Counted from the stretch's first letter, positions 10,469 through 22,490 are shown. The stretch: DNA of 64,000 bases from Fallopia convolvulus (GCA_964016875.1 OZ024724.1:15046501-15110500); one strand, 5' to 3'. Numbers and translations are program-made. Notes: a model not told the origin generated them from the sequence alone.

Positions 10469-12774
10469 TGTTGGGACGGTGTTTGGAACTTTGGTTCCAA
10501 ACATCGGAACAACGATACCATTCTCCAATTTTGATAATGACAAACACCATATGGGAACACTGGCTTACATGATGAAGAGTTCTTATCAAAGGAACTCTGA
10601 AGAAGACAGTTTCCATCACATGGGAACTCACATGTGCAAACAAAAATAGGTCAGCGAGATTTACGGGATCCTGTCTCAAGACAAAACAAACGCTCAGTAT
10701 GAGGAACAGACTGAGGGGTTTGATCCAATGGCCCGATCAACTCTCAAAGTTAACTCAATTCAAAATTGTCACATGTGAAGGATAACGACTTGGTATACAA
10801 GACAAAGGGCATTTCGGACACAAATGGAAGTCAAGATTGGAGCCCAAGTATTCACAAGTATAAAGCCAAGTGAATAGTGCTCGGATAGAGCACTTCTCCC
10901 AGAACTCACTTATACTCACAAAGGAAGAAAGAAAGAAGAAGAGAAGTCCCTGGCGGCGAGTGTCTGATCTCGGCGACGGCGAAGCTAAGTTCCCAGGAGC
11001 AAGGGAACTGAGACAGTTAAGGTGTAAGGTTTGATTCACTTGTTTTATTTGAGTTGTTCGCTTAGGAACTCAGTTGAGAAGATTCATTAATGTTGCTAGA
11101 GTTAGGTAGAACTCGTAGGAATAAAGAAGTTTGAATCTGGTTGTTTGTAACTAAGGAACAATCAATAATACAAGTAATTCATTCAAAATCCTCCAAGCGG
11201 AAGTAGAGGTTTACCCATACAACTGGTTAGTTGTCGTGGGGTTTGATCGCTCACGAATGCGAGGGTCTAGAGATACAATTTATAACCCGACCCTGTTGTA
11301 GCACGTGGTGGGTGTCGAACGCTCGGGAAATCTACTCGATTGAGGTGCCTAAACACTAGAAAGCTGGAAAGGAGAACTTAAAACAAAGGAAAACAAAGAG
11401 AACAGTCGGGACCGACACAAGTGTCACGTCGGGCCCGATGTTGGCGACAAAGAGGGAAGTCGGGACCGACGCAGAGCAAGTCGGGCCCGATGTAGCTGGT
11501 TTTGTCGAACTCAAAGATTGAAAGTAGATCTTGGGCTTTTGGGTTCCTTCTCTAGTATATTAAGGCTTTTCCACCCCAATTCAAGCAATAAGTGATGATC
11601 GGAATAGGATCGAGGTGCTTTCACCCTCGTTCCAACCACTTCTACACATCGATCATTGGGGAAATCCCCTTCGAAGCAAGGTCTTGAGATGGAAAAATGT
11701 TCACTTTCGTTACTTTGCCAATCACAAGCCTTGATTCCTTACTTTCATAAGGAATTGTAGCTCTATGTAGAGTGGGTTCCTAGATCAAGCACTCAAGGCT
11801 TATAGAATTGGGGTTTCTAGCCCAACCTAGCTAGAGTTTTCCCCCATAACCCAAGATCAAGGAGATCTACTCCATATGGCAAACAAAGAAAGCAAACAAA
11901 TCACAAAGCAAAGCAATCAACATCATCAATCTCAAACCAAAGCCAAATTTCATTCACAAATCAAAAGCAATCCACAAACTCCAATCCAAGGTTTCCAAAT
12001 CCACAAAATCAAAACAAGGCAAAGCTAATCTAACAACCAAACCTATCAAATCTCCTTCTCCTATGCCGATTCCCTCTCTTCTCCTTCTCCTCTCCTTCCT
12101 CCTTGCTCTCCAAGTATCCTCTTGAGAGTTTTTGAGAGTTGGTCCCTTGCTAAGTGTGTGGGAACCTCAACCAATTAGAAGATAAGAGAGCCTTCATAGA
12201 TGAGGGGCAAAAGTGGTAGTTTACAATTTCGTGCCTTGGAGCCCAATCCAGCCAGCGACCGACTCGGACCGACACGGAGCACCTCGGGCCCGACTTACTG
12301 GGCAAGTCGGTTCGAGGTCGAAAAATCATCTCGGGTCCGGCGTTGGTTCTAACGCGATCCGGACCTCGTTCCACCTTCTTCTGGTTGGCTTTTCTCTTGT
12401 TCTTCTTCATGGCTTGCTCCTCTCTTTCCCTCTTAAACTCGGGCCTTGCTCCATGTTCCGATTCTCCTTCAAAACGACCCTTGATCCATGCCAAAACACC
12501 TACAAAACACATAAAACGCGCATAGTCTCTGAATCTCATAGAAATACGGGAACTAAGCTAAAAAGGAACAAAACACACATGAAAAGGGGAAAAAGAAACA
12601 TATTTACGAAGGGAATCATATATAAAACACCACCAAATAAAGAGACATCAGGGTTCCTCTATAAGGGAACTGTGTTCATTACTTTCTGTTTACCTACTAT
12701 TATTTACTTCCGCTGCCTTGGGAAAAGCCTAATCGCTAGTTCCCAAGCTCTCGCTAACCCCTTATGATCCAACA
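10469..12774. mobile_element. Solo LTR of a Copia-type element, itself interrupted
   Basis: The ends are TGTTGGGACGG and GATCCAACA, with a perfect 5-bp target duplication ACGAT at 10464-10468 and 12775-12779. Without the nested Athila LTR and its duplication it is 894 bp. The uninterrupted target is visible in the sister LTR near 20306-20320. There is no internal domain, so it is a solo LTR or a very short non-autonomous element. Confidence 0.85.
11244..12650 (-). mobile_element. Solo LTR of the Athila-like family (element 2 type)
   Basis: The 1407-bp LTR begins TGATCGCTCACG and ends GAGACATCA. Perfect 5-bp duplications GGGTT lie at 11239-11243 and 12651-12655. It is closely similar along its length to the LTR at 47164-48560, which has a primer site and so fixes the orientation. 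It carries palindromic tags at 11428-11440, 11480-11490, 12283-12294 and neighbours. Open frames inside it, such as 12150-12539, encode only the translated tags and are not genes. Confidence 0.9.
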
Positions 12775-12892
12775 ACGATTATTTGTTAACTTTTTATTTA
12801 ATAAGATGAGGCATGTAATATTTTTGATAATGCCACATATACTTTATTAAATAAACTAATGGAAATTACATCATTGCCCTTCTTAGAAAAGA

Positions 12893-13030
12893 GGGTTATT
12901 ACAATAATACCCCCTTAAAAATAGTTTCGTCCCCGAAACTAGGTTCGACTTACTAGATATCCATTTAAGAAAAAGGGAGGTTATTACTATAGTGCCCCCT
13001 TAAATAATAGATTCGTCCCCGAAACTAGGT
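12893..13030 (-). promoter_or_regulatory. Duplicated purine-tract module next to the 3' LTR
   Basis: On the minus strand the module GTTTCGGGGACGAA followed by TTTAAGGGGG occurs twice, about 85 bp apart (12920-12945 and about 12995-13025). One copy touches the LTR edge, where the plus-strand primer (polypurine tract) should lie. This CGGGGACGAA phrase before the purine tract is a familiar feature of Tekay-type elements. Either copy could have primed. Confidence 0.65.
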
Positions 13031-16000
13031 ATAGAATAACTCTGGAAATGTTCTATGCATATCATGTTCTGTCTTCCATGTTTCCCAAGTGACTTCTTCC
13101 CCACCGTTCTTTGACCAAAGAATCCTCATTAGTGGTACTTCTTTGTTATATAGACTCTTAACTCGTCGTTCTAACACGCTAACGGGTCTCTCCTCATATG
13201 TGCCATTGGGTTGAATCTCAATATCATCGTAGCTGATAATATGGTATTCATCCGGAACATACTCTCGCAATAGCGATACATGGAAGACATTATGAGCTGG
13301 ATGCACAGATGGCGGGAGGGCAAGTCGATAGGCAAGCTTGCCAACTCGTTCTAAAATCTCAAACGGTCCAACGTAACAAGGGTTAAGTTTTCCTCGTTTT
13401 CCAAAGCGAAAAACCCCTTTAGATGGAGACACTCGGACGAAAACCTTGTGTCCTACTTCAAACTCAATATCCCTTCGCCTTAGATCAGCATATGATTTTT
13501 GTCGACTCTGAGCTGTCAACATTCTTTGTCGGATTAAAGCAATGTCAGTAGTAGTCCTCTCCACCAATTATGATCCTAGCATAATCTTATCAACATTCTC
13601 ATCCCAACAGATTGGTGATCGACATTTCCGTCCATACAAAGCCTCAAATGGAGCCATATTAATAGTTGAATGCCAGCTGTTGTTGTAGGTGAATTCTACC
13701 AAACTTAAGCTGGTATCCCAACTAACAAGACGATCTTGTATGCAAGCCCTAAGCATATCTTCAAGTGTTTGGATGGTCCTTTCGGATTGTCCATCGGTTT
13801 GGGGATGAAATGCAGTACTGAACCTTACCTCAGTCCCCTAGGCTTGATGTAGCTCCTTCCAAAATCACGACAAGAATCTTCCATCACAATCAGATACTAT
13901 TGTCTTCGGAGTACCATGTAAATGAACTATCTCATGCATAAAAGTCTCAGCTAACTTTTGGGCTCCCCATGATTTCATTATTGCCATGAAGTGCTCACTC
14001 TTTGTGAGCTTGTCAACGACTACCCAAATGGCATACTTCTGTCCTTGAGTCTTAGGAAGGCCCGTCACAAAATCCATAGCAATATCTTCCCATTTTCATT
14101 TTAGCACAGGCAATGGTTGCAATTCGCCGCCTGGGCTCTTGTGTTCAATCTTCACCTTCTGGCATACCAAACATTTGGCTACAAACTCTGCCACATCATT
14201 CTTCATGTTTGGCCACCAGAAATTTTGGCGCAAATCTTTGTACATCTTACTCGATCCTAGGTGGATTGAGTATGCTGATGAATGCGCCTTTTTTTTAAAT
14301 CAGAAGGCGAATCTCCTCATCGGTTGGCACAAATCCGGTCTTGAAACCATAGTGACCCATCATCATGAACGATAAAGCCAGGAGCCTTTCCTTCTTGCAC
14401 CTCATATCTTATCTTAACTAGCAAGGCATCTTCAACCTATTTTTCCTTTATTTGGTCCAGAAGAGTAGCATGAATCTCTAACATATTCACACTACCAAGT
14501 TGACGTCCGATCCAAACCTCAATCGCACTGGATCAATTCCCGTTGCAACATTGGTTGAGCAGTGAGCGCTGCCACCATGGATTCCTGAGAGGTTTTGCGA
14601 CTCAATGCATCAGCCACAATATTAGCTTTACCTGGATGGTAAAGTAATTCGATGTCATAGTCTTTGAGTAGTTCTAACCATCTTCGTTGCCTCATGTTCA
14701 ACTCCTTCTGATTGAAGACATACTTCAAACTCTTATGGTCAGTGAAAATCTAACACTTCACACCATATAGGTAGTGACGCCAAATCTTCAAAGCAAACAC
14801 CATTGCAGCTAACTCCAGGTCATGAGTCGGATAGTTCACCTCATATGTTTTCAGTTGACGAGATGCATATGCAATAACCTTCCCATGTTGCATAAGCTCG
14901 CATCAGAGACCTTGTTTAGATGCATCACTATATACTACATACCCATCCAATCCATCGGGTAAAGTTAGAATTGGAGCACTAGTCAAACGCCTTTTAAGTT
15001 CTTGAAAGCTTGCCTCGCATTTTTCATTCCATACAAACTTCTTATGAACCTTATGGAGCAAACTAGTCATGGGAAGAGCGATCTTTGAAAATCCTTCCAC
15101 AAATCGTCTATAGTATCCTGCAAGACCAAGAAAGCTATGAACTTCTTTCACAATCTGAGGTTGCTTCCAATCTGCAATTGTTTGGATTTTCTGAGGGTCT
15201 ATCATTACCCCTCGTTGGTTGATAACATGACCTAGAACTGCAACTTCCTTCCACCAAAAATCACACTTCATCATCTTCGCATACAACTCGTTTTGCCTAA
15301 GGATCTATAGAATGATCTTGAGGTGTTCTTCATGAGCTGCTTCACTAGGTGAATAGATAAGAATGTCGTCGATGAAGGCAACTACAAATTTGTCAACATA
15401 TCCTCGAAAACATCGATGCATCAAATCCATGAATACTGTTGGGGCATTTGTAAGGCCAAAAGGCACTACCACAAACTCATAGTGACCATAACGTGTGCAG
15501 AATGCCGTCTTAGGGATGTCCTCCTCACGAATTCAAAGTTGGTGATATCTTGACCTCAAATCGATCTTGGAGAATACCCTTGCTCCTCGCAATTGGCCTA
15601 AAATGTCGTCAATCCTTAGCAATGGATACTTGTTTTTTATGGTGACCTTGTTCAATTCGCGGTAGTCAATGTAGAGTCTGAAGGTTCCATCTTTCTTCTT
15701 TATAAACAGAACTGGCGCTCCCCAAGGTGAAGCACCCTGTCTAATGTACCCTTTTTTCTAGAAGTTCTTCTAATTTCTCCATCAATTCCTTCATTTCCAA
15801 TGGGCCCATTCTATAGCACTTCTTGGAAATAGGTCTAGTCCATGGTTCCAACTCAATGGTGAACTCTCTACTTCACGATGAGGTGGTAATCCTGGAATCT
15901 CTTCTGGAAAGACATCGGGAAACTCTCTAGTAACGGGGAACTCTTGTAGTTTTATATCTTTATTTTTAGTCGTTTCCGTAAAACACAAGAATCACGTGCA

Positions 16001-16330
16001 CCCTTTTCGGGGAATCTTCATTGCTTTCATCACATTAACCATTTTCCAGTTCTCAGCTTCTCGTTGCCCTTTGAAATTGTAAACACATCTGCCCCCTCTT
16101 GTGATAATTATGGTACTAGTGTTCAAATCTATCTCAACTCCATGACGAGTTAACCAATACATCCCCAAGATTATATCATATGGGCCATAGGTATACAGAT
16201 AAGGTCAGCATCAAAATTCTTTGATGGTGATCGGAAAGACAGTTAATTGCTTGGTACCCATAATCTTCTCCCCATTAGGAAAATTCACAATAAAAGGATA
16301 AACGAAACTCTGTTCATGTTACGAGTGTTG
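13025..16330 (-). pseudogene. Tekay pol remnant: protease, RT, RNase H, integrase, chromodomain
   Basis: Blocks in minus-strand order: the protease tail at about 16200-16050, and the RT start with FPEEIPGLPPHREVE near 15920-15870. RT continues to about 15000, with the catalytic motif read as FIDDIL near 15365 in place of YVDD-type, then GYYRRFVEGFSKIA near 15110. RNase H follows at about 15000-14500 (HPGKANIVADALSRK near 14640). The integrase zinc-binding end is near 14200-14120 (KCLVCQK), the core at 14077-13600 (MDFVTGLPKTQG, HPQTDGQSERTIQTLE), and the C-terminal domain and chromodomain at 13567-13025 (KLNPCYVGPFEILERVG, then EEVTWETWKTEHDM). Stops and frameshifts separate the blocks, so no polyprotein can be made. 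Confidence 0.9.
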
Positions 16331-16541
16331 ATCCTTTGAACATTCATAAACTAAACTCTACTCATTTAGACATTTGATCACCAACTGATAATCTCATAAC
16401 GTAAAATCCAAATTCTTTATTCATATAGGTAGAATTTTTTAACATTCTATCATAATTGAGTTCAACATGAGTCGAAGATGACATAAATCCAATAACACGA
16501 AAGGAAACCAACATAGTTCGATGAACAAAAACAAATACGAC

Positions 16542-17195
16542 TTAAGGTATAACAAAGGCAAAGCTCGAAGTACTAATGAATGACATATGGTTTAGGGTGG
16601 CGGAACGCATTCCTATATTGAGCAGCAGGCATCGTATTCCTTTTCTTTGGTGGTCCCAAACGATAGCAGTACATATCCAAGAATACGGGGTCAAACCTCC
16701 TAGGGTCCTTGACTGCCCCGTTGCTGCACCAGCGCGTTCTCCTTCAAGGCGACTCTCATGATGGTTGATCGCCATTTCATGACGAGCCAACATCCCGTAC
16801 CAAGATTCCATATGGTCACCTAGTAGGATGTTATCAGCCCACAAATGCCTAGGCCTAAAGTCACCAACAGCTGCACGAGCTTCCCATGAATGACACTCGT
16901 ACTGCTGCTCTCCTTGGTCAGCGGCTTCCTCTTGAGGATGGTACTCCCCAGTAACCTGGACATTAGCGGGTAATGTGTTGGAAGTGCACTCCATCTCCAA
17001 CTCCTTTTCCTTAGGTTCCTCCTTTGGCTCCAAGGGAACCACATGAGTTGTTGGAGACTCAACTTCCATAGAGGTGGCTTCATTTTCCTCCATGAATTCT
17101 TCAGAGGTAAGCAAGTCCTCAGTTGTGATGGAAGGTGGAGGGCTAGCTTCATGGACAGGTCGTAGGGCTTTGGCTTGACTCCTAGTGGACATCAT
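16542..17195 (-). pseudogene. Gag remnant of the Tekay element
   Basis: A 217-codon open frame starts with MMSTRSQAKALRP and an acidic Glu-rich stretch. It then breaks off without the gag core or a CCHC knuckle. The next recognisable coding block downstream is the end of protease at about 16200, so most of gag has been deleted. The position just inside the primer site supports a gag origin; the protein alone would not identify it. Confidence 0.6.
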
Positions 17196-17396
17196 TGTTT
17201 GTCACATAGACAAGGTAAACCATGGTTAGTAGCTTATAGAACCATCCATAATTCTATAGTCATAGAGTGAGATTATGAAGTCGTTAAAGAATAAAAGATG
17301 AAAACAACTATTATTTTCAAGCGTAGTTTTCAACCCAACATGGAAAAGCGAATATTTTTTGAAAACAAGTATGAAGACTTGGTTTAAAAAACTTTT

Positions 17397-17409
17397 AACT
17401 CTGATACCA
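17397..17409 (-). other. Primer binding site for initiator tRNA-Met
   Basis: The minus strand reads TGGTATCAGAGTT, the usual initiator tRNA-Met complement apart from the last bases. It lies four bases from the LTR edge at 17414. Confidence 0.85.
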
Positions 17410-17413
17410 TAAT

Positions 17414-20400
17414 TTTAACACCCCCATTTTTCCCTCGGAGATATTACCGTCAGTGATCTCGGAATTTACACTCCGAAGTCACCCAAGGCTTTCACGGTAT
17501 TCAAGATATAAATAAATAATAATAATTCAATAAATATTAAAACAAATGTCCAACTTTCACAATCTTGAATAATCCAAATACTTGCGGAAAAATGAGATTA
17601 AATAGTCTTGAACAAAACGGAAGTAAAATTCTTGAAGGCGGTCCTTACAGACCAAGGATTTCGACCTTAAACTAAAAAGTTATTCAAAAGAAACGTGCAA
17701 CAACTTCAATCTTGAATCACCACTCCTTTACTCCTTGATGTTCCGTATAGGGACAGTTGACACCAGTCGGCCATGCAAAAGAAATAAAGCGGTCGGTCAG
17801 TCTAATGAAAGACTACGCAAGTGGAATTTTATGTGAGGTTCTTGTGATCTTAGTTGCATTATGACCATCGGTCTCCGAATGAAAGTCGGTTGATTACATA
17901 ACCCAAATAATCTCACGGAATGGGAAATATGATGAAGAGATTAGGACACCATAAAACTATGGCTCCTTATGAATGAGAAAGGTTATGTTGGGAACTTTAA
18001 TTATCAACCAAGATTTTGAGAAGCCTCCGTCGACTTATCAAATCTACAACCAACCTCACCGAATGCGTGTTGTTCGAATTCAGATTGGAAATAGAGTGGT
18101 TTTCCAAGTTGTAGTCACCACCCTGAACATGTTTTAATGGGTGTGCACTAGCACTTATCTTATTTATTTAATAAACATTGCATTCAAGTTGGTAGCTTTT
18201 AAGACGGCAACGTGATATGCCATAAGATATAGAATCCCACAAAGGGCAGAATAGGTTCCTAAGTCCCGATACAAGGCACTAGCTAGGTGCCAAACACTCC
18301 TCAAAACGGTTGAGAGAGCATGGTCATGACCAACATTAGGGTCTAGGTCCATCCTTATGCAAAATATCGTAAAGAGGTGTTCAGAGGTTTGTAAACCCCC
18401 ACCTCTGATTCTACGCTAGTCCTAAACAACTAATCTCAAAATAAGACCGTGAAACAAACAGGTGCACAAACATTGCAACCTAAGTATAAGTTCTAGCGCA
18501 TAATAGAATAATAACAATAAGCTACCATGGGGTCATTATTTCTATGCATAAGAAACCATAATTTATTTATAGATTTCACGTGGTCATTATTTCTATAATA
18601 ACCTAAGTTCATTTTATTCAAACAAGTGTTTCCAACACAACATGCAAACATGAATAAAAGTATTCATGACAAAAGTATGAGAACGAACCACCACTTGCCT
18701 TGTTAGCAGGCGAACGGTACGAGGATTCGATGAGTTGGAATTACGCGGAAACAAACTTGTTCCTGTTTCAAACAAGAGTACAAAATAAATTGTATTAATT
18801 TATTTTGATTCTCTTTCTCCTTTAAAAGAGTGATTACGATTTAATTTAGGAGTTTATAAAATTATAAAGTTCTAATTTACTAAGATGATTCCCGATAAAT
18901 CTTAGAGTTATGAGCATTATAACTTTTCCTCATATTAAATACCTTATATTATGGATAAAAAATTCTCGATTTATTTTACATGCATATAACCTATTTTTAA
19001 ATCATAATCTTACTCAATATTTGATTTATTAAAAAATCATTAATTAATTTAATAATTATAAATTCAGAAATTAATATTTTCCGTAGGTATATTCTCAAAA
19101 TTTTATTCCTCAAACACAATATTAGAATAAATAATTATTTTCAAAAAAAACATATATTTAATAATTAGTCTATAAGCATAACATATTTATTTATATAAGA
19201 AAATACTTTTAAACTAAGTGATTGTAAGTTTTCTTATCATTACACTTAGATCTAAGACAAAATTACAAATAAGAATTAATAAAACAAGAACTAGCCTTAT
19301 GATAAAAGTGTACAGAGATGGGAAAGAAATGTGGATCTGTTCGTACATGTATACGCAGACACAAGACTTCTAGAGTTACAAATTTGAACGTGGAAAATCA
19401 ATGGTAACTAGACTTATGATTTCGAACGGGGAAAGGATGGATTGGTTGCACACACAGGAATGCTCGGCGGCCACCTATGGTTTGCTGACCATGGTTGATA
19501 TCTGTTGGTGAGGAGGCTCGAACAGAACAAGAGGACAGAACGAGAAAAATGGTGATGTTGTTGTGGTAACTAGAGGACGATTTTGGGATGTATTTATAGG
19601 GTAAAGGGTCGGATTTGAACGCCCAAAACGATTTCAAACCTTCCATAACTCAAAATAATCTGATTGGCAATCAAATAAGGCTAATTGATTTTAGCCCTAA
19701 TTCGTTCAAATTAGAAAAGCGAAAATTTCGGGACCCGATTAATCAAATTAGCGTTAAGATTATAATAGGTATGAAATAAGGATCGTTTCCATGTATAATA
19801 GGTTTCATTTAATGACTAATGGGGAAAGGTACAAATTTTGGCGATTTTGGGATGTATTTATAGGGTAAAGGGTCGGATGCACTGTACACGGCTGGCTGTT
19901 GGAGGAAGAAGGTGAACTTTGCTGAATTTTGTAATTTTGGGCCCATTTCTAACGAAATTATAATTTTGGCCCATACTCTTAAAAACGTGGCAAAAACGCC
20001 CATTTCTTAGGGATTTGAAATTCCGAAAATTTATATTTTATGCCCAATATTTTAAGAACTCATTATCTTGCCTTAAAATTTTATTCCTTTGTCACAACAA
20101 TATTAAAAAAATATTAAGTAACGTATTAAAAATCCTTAATCATAAAATATCTTTTAGAATAATTAAACTCTTAAGGAAAATTATTCATAATAATTTCATA
20201 TAATTTTATTCACATTACTACTTATGAATACTTCTTTAATTTTATTATTACTATTAAGTAAAACTTATGACCTTTCGGGTAAGGTCATTTTATCTAAAAT
20301 AATCTAATAACGATTATTTGTTAACTTTTTATTTAATAAGATGAGGCATGTAATATTTCTGAGAATGCCACATATACTTTATTAAATAAACTAAGGGAAA

Positions 20401-20438
20401 TTACATCATTGCCCTTTTTAGAAAATAGGGTTATTTTA
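17414..20438 (-). repeat. 5' LTR of the Tekay element (about 3.0 kb)
   Basis: This is the fuller of the two LTRs. On the minus strand a TATAAATA core lies near 19591-19598. A 37-bp block including it (19578-19614) is exactly repeated at 19842-19878, where it replaces about 12 bp present in the sister LTR. The 82-codon open frame at 19398-19646 is also in the other LTR and is not taken as a gene. Confidence 0.85.
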
Positions 20439-21314
20439 TACTCCTTGTTGAAGAAGCCCAATGATGTTTGTGTGATTGATTTATCAAGACTAATGCATCA
20501 TGGCTAGGTCATTTTTACATATTTTTTTGTGTTTTTCTTCTTGAAACTTTAAAATATAAGATCATGATATAGTTCTTTTTTTGCAGTTTGATGTTAGAGG
20601 ATCACTACTTGGATTGCTTAGTGCACATCCCTTATCACTACTATTATCTCTCCATCATTTGGATGTTGTTGAACCACTTTTTCCTAAAATGAACCGGATG
20701 GAATCATTGCAACATCTCTTTAAGGTTGTCGATTTCGACCCTGCAAGGATATTTCAACAAACGGTTCTCTATAGTCACTCATATATTCTATCAGTTTCAA
20801 TATCATGGGGCTATGTTGTTCAAATCTATCAAGGCTACCAGTTTATTACTGACCTCATTTCCCCAGTTAAGACTTTTACACCATGGAGAAGAGGTGCACA
20901 TAATAGTAAGGGACAATACACTATTAACACAAGAGAGTATCCTCAAAATCTATGTAAGAGACCAATTTTATTCTTCTTAGAAATGATTGAGATCAATGAT
21001 GAATATATCTGGAGCATCTATGTTAAGAAGTTTAAATATGATTGTTATCATACAAATGCAATTTCAAGACATCGAGATGTAAGGGTCTCCTCCACAAAGT
21101 TGGATATTGATACTCGACAGGTAATACATTCATGATTAATATATATAGTTATTTATTTGTTGTTTTAGATATAATTTGTTGTTTGTTTCAAATTTTCATC
21201 CTCTATGTCAGCTCAAGGCGCCAATGTTGTGACATTTTACACCCGTTTGATACATCGATGTTCATACATGTGAGGCCGTGTGGAGAGGAGGAATTAATCT
21301 CCAAGGATCCATAA

Positions 21315-21978
21315 AAAAAAGTGTGTATGCTTGGTGAACAACCTCAGGTTTTGCATTGGTATCTAGTGAGAAGGAAATAATCTCCATGAATTTATAAACA
21401 TGTGTGTGCATAGTGGATAACCTCAAACCTCAGCTTCTGAAATCGTTTTACAATTCAATCATTGTTGACAATTGTGTAGCATGCCACAAGGTAATTACAT
21501 TATAGAAGGATCGTCTCCCCCACCCTCCCCCCAAATTAGGATATTATTTGGACCTCATAGATGAACTTTTTTATTCCACTTTTTTTTTGGCCGAATACAT
21601 AAATAGGTCCCTGAACTTTGACAATTTTGACAACCATGTCCTTGTACTTTTCGGGTTTCAGATAGGTCCCTGGACTATACATTTTTTTGTCATTTAAACA
21701 CAAAAATTTGAATTGGCAAAACGCGTGTACGTGACTCTCGTAGGTGCGCATTTGATGACTTAAAAAAGCACACGTGGAACCAGAGGCAGCCAACCAAAGC
21801 ATATGTGGAAAAGAGGAAATAAAAAAGAAAAAAACAACTTAAATAGGGTCTTCTTCTCCAAACGGTCATTTGGCTTCTTCTCCAACTTCTCCATTTTCGA
21901 ACCTTCCTCATCTTCGTCTTCTCTAACGGTCCTCTCCTTCTCTCTGTATTTTCACCATTTGGATACAAAACCTTCCTC
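21315..21978. other. Intergenic region with a repeated phrase; promoter of the GRF gene
   Basis: The phrase ATAGGTCCCTG occurs twice, about 61 bp apart, in 21600-21680, a pattern common in dispersed plant repeats. From about 21836 a TTAAATA-like box is followed by a CT-rich leader typical of a plant 5' UTR leading to the ATG at 21979. No other gene is seen. Confidence 0.45.
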
Positions 21979-22490
21979 ATGTCTCAATCTAGTGGCTTCT
22001 CTCACTTCGATGGCGAGCAACTTCACTTCCCGGCATGCGGGTGTGGAGTTGCAGCGACCTTGAGGCATTCGTGGACTGAAAGGAACCCAGGAAGGAGGTT
22101 TTTCGGTTGCCCAAACTTTGGGGTAAGCTACAAGTCTTTAAATTTTTTAAAATTCAAAACCCCCAAAATTCTAGGGTTTGGGGTTTCATGGCACTGTTGA
22201 GGATTTAGGTGCAAATTGTGCGGCATTGTTGATGGATTTAGGTGCAAATTTTAGGGTTGTATAACTGTTGTGTCTAATTTCATGTGTTGATGCAGAGGAG
22301 AGGGGCTTGCGGGTTTTTCCAATGGCATGACGATCCATTGACAAACCATATGAAACATGTTATTGCTGGGTTGATGAGATGAGTGAAGGAGGGGGAGACA
22401 AAACAGGATAAGGCTAGGCGTAAGGCAAATGTTTTGGTGATCGTGTTGATGTTGATTTTCACATTTCATGCTTTCAAACTCATAATGTAA
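21979..22490 (+). CDS. Small GRF-type zinc-finger protein, two exons, early stop
   Basis: Exon 1 (21979-22122) encodes CGCGVAATLRHSW then NPGRRFFGCPNF. Exon 2 (22296 onward) adds ACGFFQWHDDP. Together these give the CxC...C...C pattern of GRF zinc fingers, which bind single-stranded nucleic acid in other proteins and occur as a large small-protein family in plants. The donor GGG|GTAAG and acceptor TGCAG are good and in phase 0. A TGA at 22380-22382 ends the frame after about 76 residues. Read past it, the same frame carries a charged stretch and a hydrophobic tail (VLVIVLMLIFTFHAF) to a TAA at 22488, the usual C-terminal membrane segment of such proteins. So the gene is either truncated or a recent pseudogene. 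Confidence 0.7.

Larger units (their letters stand above)
8340..12903 (-). repeat. 3' LTR of the Tekay element (interrupted)
   Basis: The LTR runs from TGTAACACTCCC to TTATTACA. Without the nested insertion it is about 2.25 kb. Compared with the 5' LTR it lacks the block matching 17967-18714 (748 bp), with the junction near 8888. Bases 9042-9914 match 18870-19742 without a single difference by eye, whereas the flanking parts differ by several percent. Confidence 0.85.
8340..20438 (-). mobile_element. Tekay/Del-type Ty3 chromovirus, degenerate, carrying nested solo LTRs
   Basis: The 12.1-kb element runs in minus orientation. Its 5' LTR is at 20438-17414, an initiator tRNA-Met primer site at 17409-17397, a gag remnant at 17195-16542, protease, reverse transcriptase, RNase H, integrase and chromodomain at about 16330-13025, a purine tract near 13010-12904, and the 3' LTR at 12903-8340. 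The flanking bases TACGC (8335-8339) and TACTC (20439-20443) fit a 5-bp target duplication with one change. It sits in intron 1 of the DUF604 gene. The pol region has many stops and frameshifts, while parts of the LTRs are identical. Confidence 0.85.
8244..20586 (+). other. Intron 1 of the DUF604 gene (about 12.3 kb)
   Basis: Nearly the whole intron is one Tekay element with nested LTRs (8340-20438). Without it the intron would be about 240 bp: 96 bp on the left and about 148 bp on the right. Donor and acceptor consensus are intact. A T-rich tract (20570-20582) precedes the acceptor. Confidence 0.85.
7468..21314 (+). pseudogene. DUF604 / GT31 (Fringe-related) glycosyltransferase-like gene, frameshifted, intron swollen by retrotransposons
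   Basis: Exon 1 spans 7468-8243 and exon 2 20587-21120; a third exon, from about 21211, ends at the stop at 21314. The N-terminus has one hydrophobic segment (LLFLPASLLFLFYL) fitting a type II Golgi anchor. Conserved GT31 features follow: RSAIRIARMVKE, the metal-binding GDDDT at about 7940, AYGGGGFAIS, then after the intron SLHHLDVVEPLFP, VSISWGYVVQIYQG and, in exon 3, RRQCCDIL. Intron 1 has donor CAG|GT at 8244 and acceptor TTTGCAG ending at 20586, both in phase 0, so splicing signals survive. A TA dinucleotide duplication at 8011-8014 shifts the frame just before the YYIG motif, and the exon 2-3 junction also seems out of frame. If the shift is real the gene makes no full enzyme; the sugar substrate cannot be told. 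Confidence 0.85.

Noticed and set aside
12150..12767. Long open frames on both strands in the Athila solo LTR
   Set aside because: They lie wholly inside an LTR with a sister at 47164-48560. Their peptides are translations of the palindromic tags and GC-rich LTR text.
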